A stretch of DNA of 64,000 nucleotides from an uncultured Lachnospiraceae bacterium (GTDB taxonomy: Bacteria; Bacillota; Clostridia; Lachnospirales; Lachnospiraceae), in NCBI GenBank assembly GCA_947594855.1, contig CANQEL010000009.1, positions 1 to 64,000 on the forward strand, in the 5' to 3' direction. This document shows positions 36,590 to 45,931 of the stretch, one piece after another. Every line of letters starts with the position of its first letter. Position 1 is the first letter of the stretch. The notes under the pieces are model-generated. The model was not told where the DNA came from. It was given only the letters and a program-made list of their open reading frames with translations, and did no database searches. The position numbers were made by a program, and so were the translations under genes.

Positions 36590-37186
36590 TTACAAAAATA
36601 CTTTATAATATTCATACGCCTCTATTGAAGTACTGTCAATGTGTTTGTCACTGTCTGATTTCAGATATTCTATCGTTCTTCTCATTATAAGCGCGCACGC
36701 CCTGTCCAAATCAGTAAATGCCTCTTTTCTTATTGCATACAATGTGTCAGAAGAATCAGAACCATTATCATATTGTTTCCTGCCGGGCTCAATATAATCA
36801 GCGACAAAAATAATCTTTTCCAACATTGTCATCTGCGCCCTTCCGGTTGTATGGAAACGTATTGCATCAAGTATATGCTCCTCGCCAATACCATATTTTT
36901 TCTTTGCAATATATGCTCCTGCCTTACCATGCAGGAGATAAGGGGCGGCCTTTTCCGCCGGGCTTATGGGTATATTATGTTTATTACAATAATGCAGAAG
37001 CTCATCTTCATCCATTTCTTTTGCTACGTCATGCAGGATTCCGGCAACTCCCGCATCCTCTAACGACACCTCATGTTTCATTGCAAGGGCCTGCGCAGTA
37101 TACATTACTCCGATGCTGTGAATATATCTTCTCTTTTTTAACTTTTTGGAAACACTTTCACTTATATCATTGATATTATATTTCAT
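36590..37186 (-). CDS. yqeK: YqeK, HD-domain Ap4A hydrolase
   Basis: A 198-aa HD-domain protein with the metal motif GILHDVAKEM and a HG/H pattern (LLHGKAGAYIAKKKYGI). The family hydrolyses diadenosine tetraphosphate to two ADP. It overlaps the nadD end by 11 bp, which suggests translational coupling. Confidence 0.93.
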   Translation of the reverse strand: MKYNINDISESVSKKLKKRRYIHSIGVMYTAQALAMKHEVSLEDAGVAGILHDVAKEMDEDELLHYCNKHNIPISPAEKAAPYLLHGKAGAYIAKKKYGIGEEHILDAIRFHTTGRAQMTMLEKIIFVADYIEPGRKQYDNGSDSSDTLYAIRKEAFTDLDRACALIMRRTIEYLKSDSDKHIDSTSIEAYEYYKVFL

Positions 37187-37787
37187 TTTTATATAACCCC
37201 TCTTTTACTATATAACTATATACATCATCTGAAATGTAACTTTTTACCAGTTCCGGATTATTATAAATGTTTTTTCTTATTTCGCTGGAAGATATGTCCA
37301 CACATTTAAAATCAAGTATAACTATATCCGCATTGTACCTGCGTATCAGGGATTCCCTGCAGTCATTAAGCTTAGAAGATTCCGAATATGCATCATCCCT
37401 TGCACATACGGCAAGCCTGGCATACTTCATAATCTTATCAGGCCTGTACCAATCATTAATATACAACAGCGAATCGGCTCCGAGTATAAATACATAGCTG
37501 TTTTCCGGATATTTATTCACAAGATATTCCAGAGTATCCGCTGTATATACAGTTCCTTTCCTGAAAATTTCCATATCTGACACCTCAAAATGCGGAAAAT
37601 CAGATGTTGCAAGCCTGACCATATTTATGCGGTGTACGGAATCAGTAATTTCGCTTTTATGTGGCGGATTATTCGTAGGTACAAAAACCACTTTGTCAAG
37701 CGCAAGATTCTTATAAGCAGTTTCCGCCATTTTAATATGTCCGGCATGTACCGGGTCAAATGTTCCGCCAAGTATACCGATATTCAT
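37176..37787 (-). CDS. nadD: Nicotinate-nucleotide adenylyltransferase
   Basis: A 203-aa nucleotidyltransferase with GGTFDPVHAGHI at the N-terminus and the SSSEIRKNI motif near residue 167. It makes deamido-NAD from nicotinate mononucleotide. It lies 13 bp after obg. Confidence 0.95.
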   Translation of the reverse strand: MNIGILGGTFDPVHAGHIKMAETAYKNLALDKVVFVPTNNPPHKSEITDSVHRINMVRLATSDFPHFEVSDMEIFRKGTVYTADTLEYLVNKYPENSYVFILGADSLLYINDWYRPDKIMKYARLAVCARDDAYSESSKLNDCRESLIRRYNADIVILDFKCVDISSSEIRKNIYNNPELVKSYISDDVYSYIVKEGLYKNEI

Positions 37788-37800
37788 ATAATATCACCTG

Positions 37801-39093
37801 TTATTTATAATAGTCAAATTCAAGTCCGTACATTCTTACCGTGTCCCCGTCTTCTATTCCAAGTTCAGTAAGTTCCTCTAAAATACCGTTTTCTCTAAGA
37901 AAATTCTGGAAAAACTCAAATCCTTTTTCTGATTCAAGATTAGTATAACCTAACATTCTTTCAATTCTCGGACCTTCTACAACATATTTATCTTCTTCTT
38001 CATCATAAGTAACAGTATACGGCTCGTTGGAATAAACATATTCCTGCTCAGGAAAGTACTCCTGCTCAAATACATAAGGTTTATTTCCTATCTCATCAAG
38101 CTGCTTTCGCACATAATAAAGCAGGTCATTTACACCTTTTCCACTGACTGCAGATATCGGAAATACTTTTACTCCTTCTTTTTCAAATTCTTCTTTAAGC
38201 AGAGTTATAACCGTCTCTTCTTCATCGCCATAAAATACATCTGTTTTATTAGCAGCTATCACCTGAGGTTTTTTTGCAAGTTCCGGATTATAAGACAAGA
38301 GTTCATTGTTAATAGCTTTTATATCGTTAATAGGGTCACGGCCTTCAGTAGATGCAGCATCTACCATATGAATAAGCAGTCTTGTCCTTTCTACGTGTTT
38401 AAGGAAATCATGCCCAAGACCTATCCCTTCTGCAGCGCCCTCTATAAGTCCCGGAATATCTGCTATTACAAAGCCGTCAGCTCCGGGTATATCTACAACT
38501 CCAAGATTAGGATTAAGCGTCGTAAAATGATAATTTGCAATCTTCGGTTTTGCATTGGTAACCCTTGACAAAAATGTAGACTTACCAACATTAGGAAATC
38601 CTATAAGTCCTACATCCGCTATTGTTTTAAGTTCCAGTATTATATCCATTTCTTTTGCCGGCTGGCCGGGCTGGGCATACTTTGGAGCCTGCATTGTCGG
38701 GGTTGCATAATGCTGGTTTCCTTTTCCGCCGCGGCCTCCCTTCAACAATACAACATGCTTATTATCTGATGACATGTCCGCCACTACTTTACCGGACCCG
38801 GCCTCGCGTATTACCGTTCCTGCCGGAACCTTTAAAATACAGTCTTTGCCGTCTGCGCCATGGCATCTTCTGCCGCTTCCCTGTTCTCCGTTTCCCGCCG
38901 AATATTTTCTTTTATGTTTATAATCATTAAGGGTATTAAGTCCTTCGTCAACTACAAAAATTATATCGCCGCCACGGCCTCCGTCTCCACCGTCAGGACC
39001 TCCTGCCGGAACATACAGTTCTCTTCTGAAGCTTACGCATCCGTCTCCGCCTTTTCCTGATTTTACGGTTATTTTTGCAATATCAGCAAACAT
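37801..39093 (-). CDS. obg: GTPase Obg (CgtA)
   Basis: A 430-aa GTPase with the glycine-rich Obg fold (about 1-158), a G domain (GFPNVGKST at about 165-173; DIPGLIEGA; NKTD) and a C-terminal OCT domain (about 345-430). It acts in 50S assembly and stress control. The RBS CGGAGGTG precedes ATG. It follows the rpmA terminator, so it likely has its own promoter; a TATAAT at 39117-39122 (minus) is a candidate without a good -35. Confidence 0.96.
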   Translation of the reverse strand: MFADIAKITVKSGKGGDGCVSFRRELYVPAGGPDGGDGGRGGDIIFVVDEGLNTLNDYKHKRKYSAGNGEQGSGRRCHGADGKDCILKVPAGTVIREAGSGKVVADMSSDNKHVVLLKGGRGGKGNQHYATPTMQAPKYAQPGQPAKEMDIILELKTIADVGLIGFPNVGKSTFLSRVTNAKPKIANYHFTTLNPNLGVVDIPGADGFVIADIPGLIEGAAEGIGLGHDFLKHVERTRLLIHMVDAASTEGRDPINDIKAINNELLSYNPELAKKPQVIAANKTDVFYGDEEETVITLLKEEFEKEGVKVFPISAVSGKGVNDLLYYVRKQLDEIGNKPYVFEQEYFPEQEYVYSNEPYTVTYDEEEDKYVVEGPRIERMLGYTNLESEKGFEFFQNFLRENGILEELTELGIEDGDTVRMYGLEFDYYK

Positions 39094-39123
39094 GTCTTCA
39101 CCTCCGCAGTTTAAATATTATAA

Positions 39124-39149
39124 CAGGGGTTGTTAGAAAACAACCCCTG
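39124..39149 (-). terminator. Terminator of the rplU-prp-rpmA operon
   Basis: A perfect 11-bp stem CAGGGGTTGTT / AACAACCCCTG with a 4-nt loop, followed on the minus strand by TTATAATATTT. Confidence 0.88.
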
Positions 39150-39179
39150 ATTAACACTTTCGTTATTTATGAAAAGAAA

Positions 39180-39470
39180 TTATTTTGCTTCCTCTAAAGG
39201 ATAAACCGAAGCCTGTTTTCTGTCACGGCCCTTTCTTTCAAAACGAAGTATTCCGGAAGCCTTTGCATAAAGCGTATCATCCCCGCCGATACCAACATTA
39301 AGACCCGGATGAATTTTGGTTCCACGCTGTCTGTAAAGAATATTACCTGCAAGTACAAACTGTCCGTCTGCCCTCTTGGCGCCAAGTCTTTTTGACTCAG
39401 AGTCTCTTCCGTTCTTAGTTGAACCAACTCCCTTTTTATGGGCAAATAACTGAAGATTCATATCCAACAT
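39180..39470 (-). CDS. rpmA: Ribosomal protein bL27 with cleavable leader
   Basis: A 96-aa L27 beginning [10 protein letters not shown] then [14 protein letters not shown]. Firmicutes L27 carries an N-terminal extension removed by Prp after a LQxFA motif, to free the tail that reaches the peptidyl transferase centre. Predicted cleavage is after Ala10. The ATG at 39470 has AAGGAGG upstream; a GTG at 39482 sits inside that RBS. Confidence 0.96.
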   Translation of the reverse strand: MLDMNLQLFAHKKGVGSTKNGRDSESKRLGAKRADGQFVLAGNILYRQRGTKIHPGLNVGIGGDDTLYAKASGILRFERKGRDRKQASVYPLEEAK

Positions 39471-39492
39471 GATACATTGCACCTCCTTGAAA

Positions 39493-39816
39493 TCATTTCA
39501 CAATATTTACATACCCGCTTCCGTAACTCTTTATAATACTGTCTATTCCAATATATAACGATTTAAGAAGCAGTTCAGAAAAATCACTTAATGTCAAAAC
39601 ATCAAATTCCAATAATCCGGATTCATCATTATTCACATTGTATTTATCGTCTGTAAGTTCCTCAATGGAATTTATGGTATTAATGGCAAGTACCGATACT
39701 GCGGAACATATAATATCTTTTCCTGCCTCATCATATCCGGCATGTCCCGATATACTAAAGCCATTAATTCTGTCTGATGAATCATAATGGAATTCTACAT
39801 TAATCACATTTTTCAC
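39493..39816 (-). CDS. prp: Prp, ribosomal-processing cysteine protease
   Basis: A 107-aa protease (YsxB family) that trims L27. The catalytic pair is His25 (GHAGY) and Cys37 (DIICSAVS). It sits between rplU and rpmA, the standard position, and matches the leader seen on L27. Confidence 0.95.
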   Translation of the reverse strand: MKNVINVEFHYDSSDRINGFSISGHAGYDEAGKDIICSAVSVLAINTINSIEELTDDKYNVNNDESGLLEFDVLTLSDFSELLLKSLYIGIDSIIKSYGSGYVNIVK

Positions 39817-39833
39817 ATCTCTTTATAAAAGAA

Positions 39834-40142
39834 TTATGCATTAATCTTATCAATCTTAACTTCCGTATAAGACTGTCTGTGACCATTCTTCTTATGATAG
39901 CCGGTCTTTCTCTTGTAGCGGTAAACGATAACTTTCTTTCCTCTGCCTTCGGACAGTACCGAAGCTTCGACAGTAGCGCCCTGTACAGTAGGATTACCAA
40001 TCTTCATTTCGCCATCATTGACAATAAGAACCTGGTCAAATGTAAATGATTCTCCGACATTTGCATCAAGCTTTTCAACCTTGATAATATCGCCCTCGGA
40101 TACCTTGTACTGCTTACCACCTGTTGCAATAATTGCGTACAT
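39834..40142 (-). CDS. rplU: Ribosomal protein bL21
   Basis: A 102-aa L21 ([14 protein letters not shown]...[15 protein letters not shown]). The start at 40142 follows AGGAGGT; upstream in-frame codons lie in the leader. Expression is probably autoregulated through the L21 leader RNA immediately upstream. Confidence 0.97.
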   Translation of the reverse strand: MYAIIATGGKQYKVSEGDIIKVEKLDANVGESFTFDQVLIVNDGEMKIGNPTVQGATVEASVLSEGRGKKVIVYRYKRKTGYHKKNGHRQSYTEVKIDKINA

Positions 40143-40154
40143 ACAAGCCACCTC

Positions 40155-40247
40155 CTATAATCATTACTCGCCAGACTACGGTGTTCCATATGGAAACTTA
40201 AACCTCGCTGTGCGGCACAAAAGAGCGTATATAAACACTCACTAGAG
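40155..40247 (-). ncRNA. L21 leader (autoregulatory mRNA structure)
   Basis: The minus-strand leader before rplU contains a hairpin-forming core (TTTGTGCCGCACAGCGAGG, then a dyad around TTCCATATGGAA) resembling the Firmicutes L21 leader family, ending at the rplU RBS. Limits are approximate; a covariance search was not possible. Confidence 0.75.
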
Positions 40248-40250
40248 TAC

Positions 40251-40278
40251 ATTATCACAAAACATGTAATATTGTCAA
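40251..40278 (-). promoter_or_regulatory. Promoter of rplU operon
   Basis: Minus strand TTGACA (40273-40278) and GATAAT (40251-40256) with a 16-bp spacer and an extended TGT. Confidence 0.7.
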
Positions 40279-40285
40279 CAATTTT

Positions 40286-41290
40286 TTACCATTCAAGTTC
40301 AGAATATTCCAGCTTTGCATCCCTGTCAAACAAATCCTGAAGCGCGTCTTTTACAGGCTTGTTATTAAACAGGACTTCATTAATCTCTTTTACTATAGGC
40401 ATATATACATCATATTTATCAGAAAGCAAAGCTACGGCTTTTGCTGAATATACCCCTTCAACTACCTGTTTTACTTCATCCATGGCTTCTTTCGCCGTAT
40501 ATCCCTGACCCATAAGATAACCGGCCGTATGGTTACGGCTGTGCCTGCTTGTACAGGTTACAATAAGATCTCCGATTCCCGAAAGTCCTGAAAATGTTTC
40601 TTTCTTTCCGCCCATTGCAACGCCAAGCCTGGTTATCTCAGCAAGCCCTCTTGTCATAAGCGCAGCTTTAGTATTATCACCAAGTCCAAGTCCGTCTACT
40701 ATACCTGCAGCAAGGGCAATAACATTCTTTATGGAACCTCCCAGTTCTATTCCTGTTATATCAGGACTAATATATACACGGAACCTGTCGTTCATAAATA
40801 TATCCTGGACATATATTGCCGTTTCTTTAGTCTTTGCTCCTACAACTACTGTAGTAGGTATACCTTTTACAACCTCTTCGGCATGACTAGGTCCTGACAA
40901 TACGGCAACGTCACACTTTGGAAATACCTCATTAAGTATCATTGAAAGTGTATATAAAGTATTTTCCTCGATACCTTTTGCAACATTTACAATCTTCTGT
41001 CCGTCTTTTATATAATCTTTTGCCTTATCAGCAGTGCTCCTTACATAAGGCGAGGCAACAGAAAATACTATCAGGTCCATATCTGAACATGCCTTTTTAA
41101 TGTCTCTTTCAATATATACATTATCAGGCAGTTTAATGCCGGGAAGTCTTTCGGTATGTTCCCGTTTGGTACTTAAAAGATTAAGTTCATCTTCTATTGC
41201 TGACCAGAGGAATACATCATGTCCGTTTTTGGCAACCATTACAGATAATGCCGTACCCCAGCTTCCTGCCCCTAAAAAACTAATTCTCAT
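40286..41290 (-). CDS. gpsA: Glycerol-3-phosphate dehydrogenase [NAD(P)+]
   Basis: A 334-aa enzyme with the nucleotide fold GAGSWGTALS, SVASPYVRS, and the catalytic region GSIKNVIALAAGIVDGLGLGDNTKAALMTRG, whose Lys is catalytic. It makes sn-glycerol 3-phosphate, the acceptor used by PlsY encoded just upstream. Confidence 0.96.
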   Translation of the reverse strand: MRISFLGAGSWGTALSVMVAKNGHDVFLWSAIEDELNLLSTKREHTERLPGIKLPDNVYIERDIKKACSDMDLIVFSVASPYVRSTADKAKDYIKDGQKIVNVAKGIEENTLYTLSMILNEVFPKCDVAVLSGPSHAEEVVKGIPTTVVVGAKTKETAIYVQDIFMNDRFRVYISPDITGIELGGSIKNVIALAAGIVDGLGLGDNTKAALMTRGLAEITRLGVAMGGKKETFSGLSGIGDLIVTCTSRHSRNHTAGYLMGQGYTAKEAMDEVKQVVEGVYSAKAVALLSDKYDVYMPIVKEINEVLFNNKPVKDALQDLFDRDAKLEYSELEW

Positions 41291-41333
41291 ATGTTTTTTA
41301 CCTCCTTAATCAAAATGCTATTGTATATTACCT

Positions 41334-41981
41334 CTATTTTTTTGAAAACAGTTTATTCTCTGTTCCATTAATAAGTCTTTTAATATTCTCACGGTGCATA
41401 ATAACTGCCAGAACGGTAAATACAAAACTTATAATTAAAATCACCGGAAAATATGTATTATCACGTTTAAAAATAATTGCATAAACGGGAAGCGCCCATG
41501 CCGGCACACACAGCGAACCTACGGAAACATACCTTGTTATAACTACAATAATTATAAAAATAATCAGCGCAGTAAGAATATATTCCCAGTGCTCATATGC
41601 AATTGCAACAGTCACACCTGAGGTTACCGCAATTCCTTTACCGCCCTTAAAATGCATCCACACAGGAAAATTATGTCCCATAACGGTAGCAAGCCCGGTA
41701 ATCAGGCTAAGGAGATATGCCAGTTCATCTCCGTCGCCTATAACGTTAGCTGATATGTATCTTGCCAGAAACGCAGGAATAAACGCTTTCAGAAAATCAC
41801 CCAGGAAAGTAAGCAGCCCCGCCTTCTTTCCCAGTGTCCTTAAAGCATTAGTGGTTCCTATATTACCGCTTCCGCTTTCCCTTATATCTATACCTGCATC
41901 CTTTCCTATAATATAACCAAAAGATACAGAACCCAGAAGATAGCCTGTTATGATACAAACAATAATTTCGACAATGAACAT
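41334..41981 (-). CDS. plsY: Acyl-phosphate:glycerol-3-phosphate acyltransferase
   Basis: About 215 aa with several membrane helices and the PlsY motifs GSVSFGYIIGKDAGIDIRESGSGNIGTTNALRTLG (parts), the second motif at GHNFPVWMHFKGGKGIAVTSG. It uses acyl phosphate made by PlsX (58.3-59.3 kb) to acylate glycerol 3-phosphate. The ATG at 41981 and a TTG at 41990 that overlaps the der stop are both possible starts. Confidence 0.94.
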   Translation of the reverse strand: MFIVEIIVCIITGYLLGSVSFGYIIGKDAGIDIRESGSGNIGTTNALRTLGKKAGLLTFLGDFLKAFIPAFLARYISANVIGDGDELAYLLSLITGLATVMGHNFPVWMHFKGGKGIAVTSGVTVAIAYEHWEYILTALIIFIIIVVITRYVSVGSLCVPAWALPVYAIIFKRDNTYFPVILIISFVFTVLAVIMHRENIKRLINGTENKLFSKK

Positions 41982-41986
41982 ATAAT

Positions 41987-43315
41987 TCAACGGCCTTTTT
42001 CCTTTCTTTCACGTATAAATATTTTTATTGGCGTACCCCTGAAGCCAAAAGCTTCACGGATTTTATTTTCAATATACCTCTGATAAGAAAAATGCATAAG
42101 TTTTTTATCATTAACAAATATAACAAAAGTGGGCGGTTTTACACCTACCTGTGTCATATAATAAAGCCTAAGCCGTTTTCCCTTATCGGAAGGCGGCTGC
42201 TGCATGGCAACTGCTTCGGTAAGTATCTCGTTTAATACTCCTGTTGCGATTCTCTGCTGATGATTCTGTATAACAGTTTCAAGCAGCATAAATAATCTGT
42301 TTATCCGCTGTCCTGTTACAGCTGATATATATACTATCTCAGCATACGGCACAAATGAAAGTATCATTTTTATCTTATCGGTAAATTTATTTGCCGTATA
42401 AGTATCTTTCTCAATCAAATCCCATTTGTTTACGGCAATTATCATGCCTTTTCCTCTTTCGTGCGCTATTCCTGCTATCTTTGCATCCTGCTCGGTAACG
42501 CCTTCGGAAGCATCAATCATAAGAATTACTACATCTGCACGCTCAATAGCAGCCACAGTTCTGATTATACTATATTTTTCAAGATCCTGGCTTACTTTAT
42601 TCTTCCTTCTAAGCCCTGCAGTATCAATAAAAACGAACTCTTTCTTATTCCAGATGACATCTGTATCAACAGCATCCCTTGTAGTTCCCGCTATATCTGA
42701 TACAATAACCCTGTTTTCGCCGGTTATTTTATTTATCAATGAAGATTTACCAACGTTAGGTTTTCCTATAATTGCAATTTTAGGCCGCTCATCTTCCGTT
42801 TCTTCCAGATTGCAGCCGTTAAGCTGCTTTAAAACCTCATCAAGCATATCACCCACACCAAGTTTTGATGCGGCAGAAACCGGAATAGGTTCTCCTATTC
42901 CAAGATTGTAAAATTCATAAACATCTGAATAAAATTTTTCAAAATTATCTACTTTATTAACAACGAGAATTACCGGTTTCCCTGACTTACGCAACATATC
43001 GCATACGCTGTAATCAGAATCAGTAACTCCGCATTTTACATCTGTCATAAATATTATAACATCTGCCATATCTATTGCAATTTCAGCCTGCGCCCTCATA
43101 TGAGACAGCATAATATCATTCGTATTCGGTTCTATTCCTCCGGTATCAATAAGGGTAAACTGGTTGTTAAGCCATGTGCCTTCTGCATATATCCTATCCC
43201 TCGTAACTCCCGGCGTATCTTCTACAATTGCTATTTTTTCTCCGGCAAGAGTATTAAAAAGCGTAGACTTTCCGACATTAGGCCGTCCTACAATAGCAAC
43301 TATCGGTTTACTCAT
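41987..43315 (-). CDS. der: GTPase Der (EngA)
   Basis: A 442-aa GTPase with two tandem G domains (GRPNVGKST near residue 9 and GKPNVGKSS near residue 184) and a C-terminal KH-like domain. It is essential for 50S assembly. Its end overlaps the possible plsY start, and the der-plsY-gpsA order is typical of Clostridia. Confidence 0.96.
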   Translation of the reverse strand: MSKPIVAIVGRPNVGKSTLFNTLAGEKIAIVEDTPGVTRDRIYAEGTWLNNQFTLIDTGGIEPNTNDIMLSHMRAQAEIAIDMADVIIFMTDVKCGVTDSDYSVCDMLRKSGKPVILVVNKVDNFEKFYSDVYEFYNLGIGEPIPVSAASKLGVGDMLDEVLKQLNGCNLEETEDERPKIAIIGKPNVGKSSLINKITGENRVIVSDIAGTTRDAVDTDVIWNKKEFVFIDTAGLRRKNKVSQDLEKYSIIRTVAAIERADVVILMIDASEGVTEQDAKIAGIAHERGKGMIIAVNKWDLIEKDTYTANKFTDKIKMILSFVPYAEIVYISAVTGQRINRLFMLLETVIQNHQQRIATGVLNEILTEAVAMQQPPSDKGKRLRLYYMTQVGVKPPTFVIFVNDKKLMHFSYQRYIENKIREAFGFRGTPIKIFIRERKEKGR

Positions 43316-43332
43316 ATATTTTTTACCTCATT

Positions 43333-44676
43333 TTAAATAATGCTGGCATACTTCTCTATAATATCGACAAGAGAAGCCCCATTAGATTTTACAATATGAA
43401 TCTTTTTTTGTAAAGCATTCTCTATATCCGCAACTGTTATATCATCCAAAAGCACGTCTTCGCCTGCCCTTAACAGAGAATCCGGAATTATAACATAATC
43501 CCCAAGATTTCTGTTTTTTAACTGTTCAATTATATCCTGCCCGGTAAGCAGTCCTGTAACAGTTATTTTATGCCCGAAAAAATTATTTATAACTGCGCAT
43601 ACATCATAATCAATACAGGGAAAGGAAAGATAAAATTTATTAAGGCACTCTTCAAGATAAGGAGCAAACAGTACACCTGTAACAAATGTAAAAGACACCT
43701 TACCTTTATAAGCACATTCAGGTATGCGTTCCTTAAGTTCAAAAAGCGCCTTTTCAAAGTCATCAATAAAGGAACGCACCATGCCTACACCATTTTCAAT
43801 CTGTCCGAAACCCTCATAATATTCCTCGTCAGGTATTTCTTTTCCTGCAAGTATATACCACTCATCTGAAGCATATACAAAATTAGTATCAAAGGCATCT
43901 TTACATATATTCTGCCATTTTCCTATAATATCAAGTACCTTTAACGCATCTTCCTTATTAAAGGGTTCAAGGTTTTTAAGATTGTCCCTGTAATCCGTAA
44001 GCCCTACGGGAACTACGGAAAGGCTTTTCATCACCGGAATATATTTTGTCAGATCATGTATCGTCTTTTCCAGCTCGTCACCGTCATTATAGCCTTTACA
44101 TAAAACAATCTGGCTATTCATTTCAATCCCGGCATTATAGAGTTCTTCAATACGTTTCAGGGCTTTTCCTGCAAAACGGTTATTAAGCATCCGGCATCTG
44201 AGCTTTTCATCAGTCGTATGCACTGAAATATTCACCGGAGAGAGCTTATATTCTATAATTCTCTTAAAATCCTCATCTTTCATATTGGTAAGGGTAATAT
44301 AGTTGCCCTGCAGAAAAGAAAGCCTTGCATCATCATCCTTGAAATAAAGCGTATCCCTCATTCCCGGCGGCATCTGGTCAATAAAGCAGAATATACACTT
44401 ATTGCTGCAGGATGCATAAGTGTCCATAAGCGGCTCTTCAAATATTATTCCGAGGTCCTCGTTATAATCTTTCTCAATTTCATATTCCCATTCCTCGCCG
44501 TCTTCTTTTTCTATAAGAAGGACTACATACGTGTCATTCACAATGAATCTGAAATCAAATACATCCTGCACATACCTGCCATTAACCTTTATAAGCGTAT
44601 CTCCGGGCACTATTCCAAGTTCCTCAGCTATACTGCCTTTTTCTATATCAGTAATTTTATGGACATGTTTTTTCAA
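43333..44676 (-). CDS. DUF512 protein with PDZ-like and radical SAM-type domains
   Basis: About 447 aa. An N-terminal PDZ-like segment (GSIAEELGIVPGDTLIKVNGRYV) is followed by a cysteine cluster C-x3-C-x2-C (CSNKCIFC) typical of radical SAM iron-sulfur binding, then the DUF512 region (about 275-420). The family is widespread in Clostridia and cyanobacteria and has no established reaction. Upstream of der, a conserved association. A TTG at 44676 with CGGAG 8 bp upstream seems a better start than the GTG at 44685, which overlaps that site. Confidence 0.85.
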   Translation of the reverse strand: MKKHVHKITDIEKGSIAEELGIVPGDTLIKVNGRYVQDVFDFRFIVNDTYVVLLIEKEDGEEWEYEIEKDYNEDLGIIFEEPLMDTYASCSNKCIFCFIDQMPPGMRDTLYFKDDDARLSFLQGNYITLTNMKDEDFKRIIEYKLSPVNISVHTTDEKLRCRMLNNRFAGKALKRIEELYNAGIEMNSQIVLCKGYNDGDELEKTIHDLTKYIPVMKSLSVVPVGLTDYRDNLKNLEPFNKEDALKVLDIIGKWQNICKDAFDTNFVYASDEWYILAGKEIPDEEYYEGFGQIENGVGMVRSFIDDFEKALFELKERIPECAYKGKVSFTFVTGVLFAPYLEECLNKFYLSFPCIDYDVCAVINNFFGHKITVTGLLTGQDIIEQLKNRNLGDYVIIPDSLLRAGEDVLLDDITVADIENALQKKIHIVKSNGASLVDIIEKYASII

Positions 44677-44694
44677 ATAACTCACTCCGTATTA

Positions 44695-45798
44695 TTAAGA
44701 GTCTGCTTCAACTACATTCTGCGCTATAAGGTCCGTTACCTTTTTTGCAATAATTGATTCATTAATAAGGTCGGGAAGGTATGAACCATAATTTGTTGCC
44801 GCAAGTTTCATAAGGTCTTCTTCATTATCCACACCGTTTGACTGCATATACATATTAATCGCTTCATTGTATTCATCATCTTCTATTTCAATATTTTCCT
44901 TTTCTGCAACAGCTTTGGTTACAAGCATCTCCTCCGCATACTGCCTGGATACTTCATCCATCTGTCTGTTATATTCTTCTTCGCTGATTCCCCATGACTC
45001 GGTAAGGAATGTATTAAAATCAGTATAACCATAACTCTGTGCCATAGCCTTGTAATTGGCATCCAGCCTTAACCTCATTGTATCAAGAATAAACTGCGGG
45101 ATATCTTTTATTTCGGAATCCGATATAACCTGCCCATATGCAGTTGTTCCTATATTATTCTTGTTTTCCGTAACTATTTCTTCCTTAATATGCTCTCTGT
45201 ATGCATCTGCCGATGTATATTCATTATCCGTTATCTCCTGTACAAACGCATCATCAAATGTACGTTCTTTTTCCTCACCTTTTATATAATTAACCGTAAC
45301 TACAAAAGTTGCAGGTTTCCCTGAAAAATCAGGATTATTCTTATAATCTTCAGGAAAAGTGACCTCAACATCAACTGTAGCTCCTACTTTTACTCCTATA
45401 AGCCCTGATTCAAATCCCGGTATAAAGCTGTTAGAGCCTATTTCAAGATCAAAATCTTTACCTGAACCGTTGTCGAATGCTTCACCGTCCATGTATCCCG
45501 TAAAGTCTATGTTTACGGTATCACCGTCTTTAACCTTGCCTTCTTTTATACGCTCATTCTTGTTCTCGTCAAGAAGCTGCTGTATACGTGATTCAACATC
45601 TTCCTCTGATGCCGTAACATCTACTTTTACGCCCTTATATTCTCCCAGCGTAACATAGTCAAGAGCCTTGTATTCTTTTGAAGATTCAAGCACTTTGTCA
45701 AGCTCAGGATTGCCCGTATCGTATTTTTTGCCATTGCTGCAGGCGCTTGTTATTAATATTAAAGAACAGATAAATGCTGTTAATAACCTTTTTTTCAT
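44695..45798 (-). CDS. Secreted trigger-factor-like lipoprotein (FKBP-type foldase)
   Basis: A 367-aa protein with a lipoprotein signal ending at Cys20 (ITSAC), an FKBP-type prolyl isomerase domain (about 85-175; GDTVNIDFTGYMDGEAFDNG) and the trigger factor C-terminal chaperone arm (about 185-360). The ribosome-binding N-domain with its GFRxGKxP motif is absent, replaced by the signal peptide. It should therefore fold exported proteins outside the membrane, analogous to PrsA. Strong RBS AGGAGG. Confidence 0.88.
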   Translation of the reverse strand: MKKRLLTAFICSLILITSACSNGKKYDTGNPELDKVLESSKEYKALDYVTLGEYKGVKVDVTASEEDVESRIQQLLDENKNERIKEGKVKDGDTVNIDFTGYMDGEAFDNGSGKDFDLEIGSNSFIPGFESGLIGVKVGATVDVEVTFPEDYKNNPDFSGKPATFVVTVNYIKGEEKERTFDDAFVQEITDNEYTSADAYREHIKEEIVTENKNNIGTTAYGQVISDSEIKDIPQFILDTMRLRLDANYKAMAQSYGYTDFNTFLTESWGISEEEYNRQMDEVSRQYAEEMLVTKAVAEKENIEIEDDEYNEAINMYMQSNGVDNEEDLMKLAATNYGSYLPDLINESIIAKKVTDLIAQNVVEADS

Positions 45799-45832
45799 AG
45801 TTACCTCCTGAAATTATTATAAATATCGCTTA

Positions 45833-45838
45833 AGTATA
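45833..45838 (-). promoter_or_regulatory. Extended -10 promoter of the trigger-factor-like gene
   Basis: Minus strand TATACT preceded by TGC (extended -10), with only a T-rich -35 region. Confidence 0.5.
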
Positions 45839-45869
45839 GCATATTGTACAAAAAAAAGAAACAGCAATT

Positions 45870-45898
45870 TTGACTAAATTTGCTATATATGCTATTAT
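45870..45898 (+). promoter_or_regulatory. Promoter of the PRPP synthetase gene
   Basis: TTGACT (45870-45875), a 17-bp spacer and TATTAT (45893-45898), about 33 bp before the start. Confidence 0.78.
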
Positions 45899-45931
45899 AT
45901 ATATAAATTATTTGAATCGGGGGAGTTCAGT

